A program made the translations under genes and the position numbers. Shown here piece after piece: positions 6,491 to 12,417 of a stretch of DNA of 16,842 nucleotides. The number at the start of each line of letters is the position of its first letter. Within the stretch, counting starts at the first letter, position 1. Origin of the DNA: an uncultured Prevotella sp. (GTDB lineage Bacteria > Bacteroidota > Bacteroidia > Bacteroidales > Bacteroidaceae); assembly GCA_900765465.1 (NCBI GenBank), contig CAAFRM010000267.1, positions 1 to 16,842 of the forward strand, read 5' to 3'. The notes under the pieces were generated by a model. That model saw only the letters and a list, made by a program, of their open reading frames with translations. It was not told the DNA's origin and made no database searches.

Positions 6491-8155
6491 TTAAAAATAT
6501 TTCTTTTTCTTCAATTCCAACTTCGGAATCTTGACTTTCTGACCAGGCTTCAACTGGGAAGTACCATTCAGAGCTTCAACGTAACATTCCATTCCTGGAC
6601 CTAAGTACTTTTGGCTAAGCGACTTGATGGTTTGTCCTTCTCTTGCCGTAACAACCTCGGAAACACCAATGATACGATAGGCTCCGGTTCGAACACGGGC
6701 ATCCTGGTCGTATTTGCTGCTTGCCTGGGCAGCATGCTTTTCAGTCTGCTTTCTGGCTTCTTCTTTTTTCTTGGCTTCTGCAAGTTTTTTAGCCTCCTGC
6801 TGCTTCTTGGTTTCTGCAAGTTTCTTTGCATCAACCTGCCTTTTCGCATCAGCCAAATTCTTCGCATCGGCGAGTTTCTTGACTTCCAAATTCTTCTTAG
6901 CCTCAGCCGATTTTACATCAATCGATTGCTTATCAACCGCCGCATCCATATTCTGCTCGGCATTTTCGGCTTTCTTGACGGCTTCGCTTGCCTGCGCCAT
7001 TCTTACACTATCCTCGATAGCCTTCTTGCGAAGAATTTCTTCCTGCGTTGGGGCAGACTTGGCTGGTGCCTTCTTCTCTGTCGGAACCTGCTGGTAATTA
7101 TCCAACTGCAGAGCGAGATGATCACGCTGGGCAGCCATCTTGCCATAATTAAAAGCAAACCAACCAAAGCCTACTATCATAGCCAGGAATACTACGCTCG
7201 CAGCAACAACTAGAGAACGAGGCAAAACAACATGACGCTTATCGGTTACCTCATCTGAAGAAGGAGTTTCCTCATCTGAAGAAGCTTCCTCTTCAATAGG
7301 AGTTTCTGTAAAGTTTTCCTTATCAGAAGGAACTTTCTCTACAATAGGAGTTTCTGTAATAGAGTTATCCTCACCAGAAGGAACTTTCTCTGCAATAGGA
7401 GTTTCCTCTGTTAATGTCGATTCTTTTTCTTCATCAGAAACAACAGACTCAACTTCATTCTGAGCTGGAACTTCAGATTCCTTTGTTTCCAATCCAGAAG
7501 TTGCAGATTCAGATTCTACCGGTTCAGATACTGCAGGTTTAAATACAGCAGGTTCTGTCGCTGCAGGTTCTGATCCTTCCGTTTTTTTTTCTTCCGGTTC
7601 AGCAACATTTTCCTGAGACAATCTCTCTCCTATCACAATCATTTCATCGCTAACAGGAGCAGCGTTTTCTTCATCCAAAAAATCTATCACACCACTTGTT
7701 GCAGAAGAATCCTGTTCAACAAAAGATTCCACGGAAGAATTTTCAGAATCAGAAACACACTCTAACGTAGAATCGGATACAGGACCATCCTCTTCAGCAT
7801 TTTCAAAGTTTCTGTCGATTTCATCGAAATCAACACCATCATTCACCACAACGGTCTCAAACTGGGCGAAAGGCTTGTTCACAATCTCCTTCAGAATATT
7901 ATCGGGCGTGAAGGAAATCTTGTCACGGCCCTCGATGAGGATTCGCTCGCCCGTGTTCACATCCACGCTTTCACGATCCTTCACCGCCATTACCTTGAAA
8001 GTACCCAGCCACTTCATCTTCACGAGCTTATCAGACTGAAGCCCCTCGTTGGCAACATCAAACATCTTTCTGATAAACAATTCGGCATCCTGCAGACTGA
8101 TTCCCGACTTCTCTGCCAGGCGCTGCGCCAAGTCGCTTAAACTAATCTTACTCAT
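6491..8155 (-). CDS. Membrane-anchored HU-domain protein with C-terminal LysM domain
   Basis: The protein has 554 aa from the ATG at 8155. Residues 1-95 are an HU/IHF-like DNA-binding domain (MSKISLSDLA, WLGTFKVMAV, GRDKISFTPDNILKEIVNK). Its arm tip reads DVNTG, so the intercalating proline of canonical HU (NPxTG) is absent. Residues about 100-305 form a Ser/Glu/Pro-rich acidic linker with degenerate ETPIxEKVPS repeats. One transmembrane helix spans about 315-337 (LVVAASVVFLAMIVGFGWF). Residues about 375-485 are Ala/Lys/Glu-rich TolA-like helical repeats (KKLAEAKK). Residues about 500-545 are a LysM peptidoglycan-binding module (VVTAREGQTIKSLSQKYLG, LNGTSQLKPGQKVKIP). The predicted topology places HU in the cytoplasm and LysM in the periplasm. 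The start at 8155 is chosen over the ATG at 8170 because it overlaps the upstream HU gene stop (ATGAGTAA) and is preceded by GGAGGTGA. Role is inferred: a DNA-to-cell-wall tether. Confidence 0.85.
   Translation of the reverse strand: MSKISLSDLAQRLAEKSGISLQDAELFIRKMFDVANEGLQSDKLVKMKWLGTFKVMAVKDRESVDVNTGERILIEGRDKISFTPDNILKEIVNKPFAQFETVVVNDGVDFDEIDRNFENAEEDGPVSDSTLECVSDSENSSVESFVEQDSSATSGVIDFLDEENAAPVSDEMIVIGERLSQENVAEPEEKKTEGSEPAATEPAVFKPAVSEPVESESATSGLETKESEVPAQNEVESVVSDEEKESTLTEETPIAEKVPSGEDNSITETPIVEKVPSDKENFTETPIEEEASSDEETPSSDEVTDKRHVVLPRSLVVAASVVFLAMIVGFGWFAFNYGKMAAQRDHLALQLDNYQQVPTEKKAPAKSAPTQEEILRKKAIEDSVRMAQASEAVKKAENAEQNMDAAVDKQSIDVKSAEAKKNLEVKKLADAKNLADAKRQVDAKKLAETKKQQEAKKLAEAKKKEEARKQTEKHAAQASSKYDQDARVRTGAYRIIGVSEVVTAREGQTIKSLSQKYLGPGMECYVEALNGTSQLKPGQKVKIPKLELKKKKYF
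7258..7410 (-). repeat. Degenerate 48-51-bp repeats in the acidic linker of the HU-LysM gene
   Basis: Units containing CAATAGGAGTTTC (plus-strand sense) recur at about 7294, 7342 and 7393, so the steps are 48 and 51 bp and stay in frame. The two best copies (7326-7354 and 7377-7405) are near identical over 29 bp. They encode repeated ETPIxEKVPS segments on the minus strand. Confidence 0.75.
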
Positions 8156-8167
8156 AGTCTTCACCTC
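8148..8167 (-). promoter_or_regulatory. Overlapping stop/start with a clear Shine-Dalgarno (translational coupling)
   Basis: On the minus strand the HU stop and the HU-LysM start overlap as ATGAGTAA (8155 to 8148). GGAGGTGA lies 5 nt before the ATG, inside the last codons of the HU gene. Strong SD motifs are uncommon in this phylum, so this one supports 8155 as the real start and suggests re-initiation coupling of the two HU-domain proteins. Confidence 0.65.
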
Positions 8168-8441
8168 CATTCTTCAGTTTTTCCTTGACACTGGCCACAG
8201 GGCGAAAGCCGAGTACGAGCTTAGGCGGAACAAGCTGGCGCTTCTTGGTTGTAGGATTAACAACCACACGCTCCAAGCGCTTCTTTACCTCAAACGTACC
8301 AAAGTTGGGGATGGAGACAGCCTCACCATCCTCAAATTCAGCAATCATGGCATCTATCACCTTGCGCACCATCTTCTGGGTGTCGTCCTGTGAATAGCCA
8401 GTCTGCTGAGCAAGTTCTGCAATATACTCCTTGTTATTCAT
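8148..8441 (-). CDS. HU family DNA-binding protein
   Basis: This is a 97-aa histone-like protein of the HU/IHF family that bends and compacts DNA as a dimer. An N-terminal helical half (MNNKEYIAELAQQTGYSQ) is followed by the hallmark IPNFGTFEVKKR (residues 44-54). The beta-arm has VVVNPTTKKRQLVPP, with the conserved intercalating N62-P63, and then the C-terminal FRPVASVKEKLK. Compared with canonical HU the arm motif is VNPTTKK in place of GRNPxTG. Its stop overlaps the start of the HU-LysM gene, and it starts 27 bp after the rimO stop, so it is part of the ftsY-rimO operon. I give no symbol because Bacteroidales carry several HU paralogues. Confidence 0.9.
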   Translation of the reverse strand: MNNKEYIAELAQQTGYSQDDTQKMVRKVIDAMIAEFEDGEAVSIPNFGTFEVKKRLERVVVNPTTKKRQLVPPKLVLGFRPVASVKEKLKNGGEDYE

Positions 8442-8468
8442 TCTGATGTCAAAATATTACCTCCCATA

Positions 8469-9770
8469 TTACTTTACCACTTCTCCGTAGAGATCAAACT
8501 CCTCGCTCTGGGTAATCTTCACATTGTAGAAGCAACCCACGCGCAGACGCTTCTCTCCTGCCTTAATCAGCACTTCAGGATCCACCTCTGGCGAGCAGAA
8601 TTCGGTTCTTCCGATATAGTAATCACCCTCCTTGCGGTCGATAATCACCTTCAATATCTTGCCCACTTTCTCAGCCTCTACCTCTGCGCTGATTTCCTGC
8701 TGAAGAATCATCAGTTCGTCAAGACGGCGCTGCTTCACCTCGGCAGGAACATCATCCTCGTAGTTATTGGCACTGTAGGTACCCTCCTCCTCAGAATAAG
8801 CAAAGGCACCCATACGCTCAAAGCGCTGAGTACGAACGAATTCGAGCAACTCGTGGAAGTCTTCCTGAGTCTCGCCAGGGAATCCCACCATCAGAGTAGT
8901 GCGGATATGAATGCCCGGCACACGCTCACGGATGGTCTTGAGCAGTTCGATGGTTTCCTGCTTGCTCACGTGGCGATGCATTCTGTTGAGCATATTGTCG
9001 CTGATATGCTGCAGGGCGATGTCAAGATACTTACATACGTTTGGCTTCTCGCGCATCACATCGAGCAAATCGAGCGGGAACTGGTTAGGATAAGCATAGT
9101 GCAGACGGATCCACTTCACACCCGGAATATCCGCCATGCGGCTTATGAGTTCGGTGATGTGATGCTTGCCGTCCAGGTCCACGCCGTAGTAGGTGAGCTC
9201 TTGGGCGATAATCTGGAATTCCTTCACACCATCGGCTACAAGTTGGCGTACCTCGTCGAGGATTTCATCCATCGGACGGGAAACGTGTTTGCCAGTGATG
9301 ATAGGAATGGCGCAATACGCACAGCGGCGGTTGCAACCTTCAGAAATCTTGATATAGGCATAATGATGAGGAGTAGTGAGATGGCGGGTTCCACTACAAG
9401 CAGGCACATCAGCCTTGCCCAGTTCCTTGAGCAACTCCTTATAATTAAACTTACCATAAAACTTATCCACCTCGGGCATCTCTGCCTCCAGTTCCTTCTG
9501 GTAGCGCTGTGAAAGACAACCCATCACATAGAGTTTGCGGAGTCGTCCCTCTTCCTTAGCCTGGATGAACTCCAGAATGGTATCGATACTCTCCTGCTTG
9601 GCATCCTCGATAAAGCCGCAAGTATTGATGACGGCTATTTCACCCTGTGGGCGTTTCGGGTCATGAACGCAGTGGTAGCCATTGTCCTCGAAAAGCTTCA
9701 TCAAGGTCTCACTATCCACCAGATTCTTGGAGCAACCCATGGTTACTATATCTATCTGATTTTTCTTCAT
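8469..9770 (-). CDS. rimO: Ribosomal protein S12 methylthiotransferase
   Basis: RimO is a radical-SAM enzyme that adds a methylthio group to the conserved aspartate of ribosomal protein S12. The 433-aa protein shows all three parts of the MiaB/RimO fold. The N-terminal UPF0004 domain has its three cluster cysteines at C13 (MGCSKN), C51 (NTCGF) and C85 (VMGCLS). The radical-SAM core has CNRRCAYC, giving C146, C150 and C153. A C-terminal TRAM domain (about 365-433) binds the substrate. The MGCSKNLVDSE opening and overall length favour RimO over MiaB. The ATG at 9770 follows a duplicated purine-rich motif. The gene is the second of the ftsY operon. Confidence 0.95.
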   Translation of the reverse strand: MKKNQIDIVTMGCSKNLVDSETLMKLFEDNGYHCVHDPKRPQGEIAVINTCGFIEDAKQESIDTILEFIQAKEEGRLRKLYVMGCLSQRYQKELEAEMPEVDKFYGKFNYKELLKELGKADVPACSGTRHLTTPHHYAYIKISEGCNRRCAYCAIPIITGKHVSRPMDEILDEVRQLVADGVKEFQIIAQELTYYGVDLDGKHHITELISRMADIPGVKWIRLHYAYPNQFPLDLLDVMREKPNVCKYLDIALQHISDNMLNRMHRHVSKQETIELLKTIRERVPGIHIRTTLMVGFPGETQEDFHELLEFVRTQRFERMGAFAYSEEEGTYSANNYEDDVPAEVKQRRLDELMILQQEISAEVEAEKVGKILKVIIDRKEGDYYIGRTEFCSPEVDPEVLIKAGEKRLRVGCFYNVKITQSEEFDLYGEVVK

Positions 9771-9876
9771 TCTTATCCTACTTATCCTAATAATAATCTT
9801 AATCTAATTCTTTTCTCGACTATTTTACATCGAGCTTCATCTAATTCTTTTCTCAAAGTCTATAAGTACCTGTATT
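9771..9876 (-). repeat. Repeat-rich spacer between ftsY and rimO
   Basis: The 106-bp spacer has two nested direct duplications. CTTATCCTA occurs in tandem at 9772-9780 and 9781-9789, which on the transcribed strand is TAGGATAAG twice, directly before the rimO ATG. ATCTAATTCTTTTCTC occurs exactly at 9802-9817 and 9839-9854. No terminator was seen, so ftsY and rimO can share a transcript. Confidence 0.8.
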
Positions 9877-10830
9877 CTAGTGCTTAAAGAGGGAGTCAAC
9901 AAATTCAGACTTATTGAAGAGCTGGAGATCCTCCATGCCCTCGCCCAGTCCGATATACTTCACTGGCACCTTGAGCTGGTCGGAGATACCGATTACCACG
10001 CCCCCCTTAGCCGTACCATCGAGCTTGGTGATGGCGAGCGAAGAGATATTGGTAACGGCAGCAAACTGCTTAGCCTGCTCAAAAGCGTTCTGTCCGGTAC
10101 TTCCATCCAGAACGAGCATCACCTCATCCGGAGCCTCAGGCATCACCTTCTTCATCACCTCCTTGATCTTCTTCAACTCATTCATCAGGTTCACCTTATT
10201 ATGAAGGCGTCCGGCAGTGTCAATCAGCACCACGTCGGCACCGTTCGCCTTGGCGCTCTGCAGGGTATCGAAGGCCACGCTGGCAGGGTCAGAACCCATC
10301 TGCTGCTTCACCACTGGCACCCCTACTCGCTCGCCCCAAATGCAGATCTGCTCCACGGCAGCGGCACGGAAGGTATCGGCAGCACCGAGATACACCTTCT
10401 TGCCAGCCTTCTTAAACTGATAGGCGAGCTTTCCTATGGTGGTAGTCTTGCCCACACCGTTCACACCCACTACCAGAATCACGTATGGCTTATGATCGGA
10501 AGGCAAATCCCAGTTTTCATTGTCATCGGTATGATTTTCCTCTAGGAGGCTTGCAATCTCTTCTCTCAGGATTCTGTTGAGTTCTGAGGTAGAAACATAC
10601 TTATCTCTTGCCACGCGCTCTTCGATACGACGGATGATCTTCACGGTAGTCTCCACACCTACATCGGATGTGATGAGCACCTCCTCCAAATCATCGAGCA
10701 CGTCATCATCTACGGTTGACTTACCAGCCACCGCACGCGCCAATTTTCCAAACACGCTCTCCTTGGTCTTTTCGAGGCCTTTATCGAGAGTTTCCTTTTT
10801 TTTGTTGCTAAATAATCCGAATAATCCCAT
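9877..10830 (-). CDS. ftsY: Signal recognition particle receptor FtsY (SRP GTPase)
   Basis: FtsY is the membrane-associated receptor that docks SRP-bound ribosomes at the Sec translocon. The 317-aa protein begins MGLFGLFSNKKK, has a helical N domain to about residue 95, and then the G domain. P-loop GVNGVGKTT is at 122-130, DTAGR at 204-208 and TKLDG at 268-272. The C-terminus has the family's GLGEGMEDLQLFN. The long acidic A domain of the E. coli protein is absent, as is usual in this phylum. The start is set at 10830, not at an in-frame ATG at 10854, because the -7 promoter box (10852-10859) overlaps that upstream codon. It is the first gene of the minus-strand operon. Confidence 0.95.
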   Translation of the reverse strand: MGLFGLFSNKKKETLDKGLEKTKESVFGKLARAVAGKSTVDDDVLDDLEEVLITSDVGVETTVKIIRRIEERVARDKYVSTSELNRILREEIASLLEENHTDDNENWDLPSDHKPYVILVVGVNGVGKTTTIGKLAYQFKKAGKKVYLGAADTFRAAAVEQICIWGERVGVPVVKQQMGSDPASVAFDTLQSAKANGADVVLIDTAGRLHNKVNLMNELKKIKEVMKKVMPEAPDEVMLVLDGSTGQNAFEQAKQFAAVTNISSLAITKLDGTAKGGVVIGISDQLKVPVKYIGLGEGMEDLQLFNKSEFVDSLFKH

Positions 10831-10851
10831 ATTTATAGCTATATTTTTTTG

Positions 10852-10859
10852 CAAAGATA
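10852..10859 (-). promoter_or_regulatory. -7 box for the ftsY-rimO-HU operon
   Basis: Plus-strand CAAAGATA reads TATCTTTG on the minus strand, a perfect TAnnTTTG match. It lies 21 bp upstream of the ftsY ATG, giving a leader of about 15 nt. The -33 region is weak. Confidence 0.65.
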
Positions 10860-10965
10860 CGAAAATATTTGAAACTAGGAGCGTTTTTCCTAAAAAATAT
10901 TGTTAACTTAGCAAAAGAATGTATAAATAATCGCTTCCATATAGAAATATATCAAGTTATTTTTA

Positions 10966-10973
10966 TACCTTTG
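10966..10973 (+). promoter_or_regulatory. -7 box for the DUF4468-like gene
   Basis: TACCTTTG fits TAnnTTTG and sits 73 bp before the ATG at 11047. Transcripts would start near 10980 and carry the hairpin leader at 10987-11017. It is divergent from the ftsY promoter, with about 106 bp between the two -7 boxes. Confidence 0.6.
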
Positions 10974-10986
10974 TATGTTAGAAGCG

Positions 10987-11017
10987 CCTCCGAGTTCCTA
11001 ATACTCGGACGAGGAGG
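10987..11017 (+). promoter_or_regulatory. GC-rich 5' leader hairpin
   Basis: In an otherwise AT-rich leader, CCGAGT (10990-10995) pairs with ACTCGG (11003-11008) around a 7-nt TCCTAAT loop. An outer CCT/AGG can extend it across a bulge. The following GAGGAGGACAAGAC is purine-rich but lies about 25 nt or more from the ATG. Function is unknown; a stabilising or regulatory leader structure is plausible. It is not followed by a T-run, so it does not look like a terminator. Confidence 0.45.
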
Positions 11018-11046
11018 ACAAGACATTAAACATTTAAATAACAATC

Positions 11047-12000
11047 ATGAAAAAGATATTTATCTCAATACTGATGCTGATCCCAGCTCTCACCATGCAG
11101 GCGCAGAATGTGCTTACCCCTGAGCAGCAGTTGGAAAAGGCGCAAAAAGAGTTGGAGGAAGCCAAGAAGGCCCTGGAAGCAGCCAAGGCTCAGGCAGAAG
11201 CTGCCAAGGTGAAGGCGGAAGCTGAAAAAGTAAAGGCGGAAGCCGAGAAAACGAAAGCGGAAGCTGAAAGATTGAAGGCTGAAGCTGAAAGAATGAAGCA
11301 GGAAGCTGAAAAGCTGAAGAAGAATGCAGAGAATTCGGTGCCTGCTACAAAGCTGGTGCCTGCCACCAAGAAGGAGAATACTACCGAAACTTCTGAAGGT
11401 GCGGGATGGGTCGTGCCAACCGTGACAGAGGAGGTAGAAGAGAAAAAGGTGGAAAAGACAGCCGAGGGCGTGGTACTCAAGGAAGATCCGAAGTATCTGG
11501 CGGGAGCCATCCAGCTCAATGCCGACGGGAAAGTGGAATTTGTTCTCGACACCCAGGCAAACGGAAAGAGTGCTGACGAAATCTACAACATCGTTTTCCA
11601 ATATATGAGCAAGCTCATCAAGAATGAGCAAAACATCAACAGCCGCATCGCCCTGGTGAACAGAAACAACAAGAACGAGCAGATCATCGCCTGTATTATG
11701 GACGAATGGTTTGTCTTCAATCAGTCGTTCATCTCTCTCGACCGCTCTGAGACCAAGTACCAGCTGGTGGCAACCATCAGCGACAACCATCTCCACCTCT
11801 CCATGACCCGAATCGTATTCAACTACGAGGAAGGCAGAAGTACCGGTTTCAAGGAGCCTGCAGAGAATGTGATCACCGACAAATATGCCTTGACCAAGAA
11901 GAAAAACGACTTGGCTAAGATCTACGGTAAGTTCCGCCGCGGAACCATCGACCGCAAGGACCAGATCTTCAATGATCTGACCAAACTTGTTAGAAAATAA
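11047..12000 (+). CDS. Secreted coiled-coil protein with DUF4468-like C-terminal domain
   Basis: The 317-aa protein has a signal peptide (MKKIFISILMLIPALTMQA, cleavage near residue 18-20). Residues about 25-98 form a long Ala/Glu/Lys helix with six 7-residue units of the type VKAEAEK from residue 55. Residues about 99-145 are a Thr/Glu/Lys-rich linker. The C-terminal globular domain (about 148-317) resembles DUF4468, a TBP-like-fold domain common in Bacteroidales exported proteins. That domain runs from DEIYNIVFQYMSKL through NRNNKNEQIIACIMDEW to LTKKKNDLAKIYGKF. It should act in the periplasm, and its biochemical role is unknown. It is first in a plus-strand run with a small membrane protein (18-bp gap) and a porin, so an envelope role is likely. 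The DUF assignment is from memory of the family. Confidence 0.8.
   Translation: MKKIFISILMLIPALTMQAQNVLTPEQQLEKAQKELEEAKKALEAAKAQAEAAKVKAEAEKVKAEAEKTKAEAERLKAEAERMKQEAEKLKKNAENSVPATKLVPATKKENTTETSEGAGWVVPTVTEEVEEKKVEKTAEGVVLKEDPKYLAGAIQLNADGKVEFVLDTQANGKSADEIYNIVFQYMSKLIKNEQNINSRIALVNRNNKNEQIIACIMDEWFVFNQSFISLDRSETKYQLVATISDNHLHLSMTRIVFNYEEGRSTGFKEPAENVITDKYALTKKKNDLAKIYGKFRRGTIDRKDQIFNDLTKLVRK
11209..11334 (+). repeat. Six in-frame 21-bp coding repeats
   Basis: Six consecutive 21-bp units, each encoding a 7-residue xKAEAEK-like heptad, make the core of the coiled coil in the DUF4468-like protein. The units diverge mainly at third positions and at the first codon (GTG, GTA, ACG, TTG, ATG, CTG), so the array is old or under selection at the protein level. 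Confidence 0.8.
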
Positions 12001-12017
12001 AAATCATCTTATAAAAT

Positions 12018-12356
12018 ATGGATCAGACAAAAGATAACAATATAACAAACACCCCACAGAGCGAGGAAACCGCAAAGACTCAGCCACAGAGCGAGAGCCA
12101 CGAGGCGTCTCAGACACAGCCACAAACCAGCTATGCCGTGCGCCCAAACCGTCGCCACCACAGAAGACTGGAGTATGCAGACAAGAGCAATATGCTCGTA
12201 GCCAGAAACTGGCTCAACATCGGATTCATGCTCTTCGCCATCGTAGGCGTCATCCTCTGGACACAGATGGACGACCGCACGATTGCCAATGTACTGCTGA
12301 TCATCGGCGTAGTCTTGAAAATTGCCGAGGTTTGCATCCGACTATTCAAAAAATAA
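12018..12356 (+). CDS. Small two-helix membrane protein, unknown function
   Basis: I do not recognise a family for this 112-aa protein. Residues 1-45 are hydrophilic and rich in Gln, Ser, Thr and Glu, with a 12-bp motif CCACAGAGCGAG repeated 30 bp apart (12054 and 12084). A basic patch RPNRRHHRR (42-50) follows. Two hydrophobic segments are predicted at about 66-83 (LNIGFMLFAIVGVILW) and 89-106 (IANVLLIIGVVLKIAEV), joined by a short polar turn (TQMDDRT). The basic patch predicts a cytoplasmic N-terminus and a helical hairpin in the inner membrane. It lies 18 bp after the DUF4468-like gene and 60 bp before the porin, so co-transcription is likely. Its last eight codons lie in the first of three repeated units. 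Confidence 0.7.
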   Translation: MDQTKDNNITNTPQSEETAKTQPQSESHEASQTQPQTSYAVRPNRRHHRRLEYADKSNMLVARNWLNIGFMLFAIVGVILWTQMDDRTIANVLLIIGVVLKIAEVCIRLFKK

Positions 12357-12417
12357 GAAAGGTTTGCATCCGACCATTCAAAATAGGCTTGCATCCGCTT
12401 ATTCAATAAATAAGAAA
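12329..12417 (+). repeat. Triplicated 25-32-bp unit at the 3' end of the small membrane gene
   Basis: Three head-to-tail copies start GGTTTGCATCCGA or GGCTTGCATCCGC at 12329, 12361 and 12386. Copies 1 and 3 are 32 bp and copy 2 is 25 bp. Copy 1 encodes the C-terminal residues VCIRLFKK and the stop. Copies 2 and 3 form the whole spacer, and copy 3 ends on the first base of the porin ATG. Confidence 0.92.

Noticed and set aside
6714..7097. Plus-strand open frames of Ala/Phe/Leu-rich sequence opposite the HU-LysM gene
   Set aside because: They are the antisense reading of Lys/Ala-rich repeats, which gives hydrophobic-looking artefacts resembling membrane proteins.
8454..8472. ATATTAC repeated 12 bp apart between rimO and the HU gene
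   Set aside because: Only 7 bp and AT-rich. It resembles the other spacer duplications but is too short to call.
10932..10986. CGCTTC/GAAGCG inverted repeat around the promoter of the DUF4468-like gene
   Set aside because: The arms are only 6 bp and 43 bp apart, which is expected by chance at this scale.
6600..11335. Similarity between the Lys/Ala-rich helix of the HU-LysM protein and the coiled coil of the DUF4468-like protein as evidence of homology
   Set aside because: Both are low-complexity Lys/Glu/Ala helices, and the DNA repeats are not related in unit or phase.
11065..11796. Minus-strand 243-codon frame opposite the DUF4468-like gene
   Set aside because: It is the antisense of the Glu/Lys/Ala coiled-coil repeats and gives low-complexity Leu/Phe/Ser runs with no domain.
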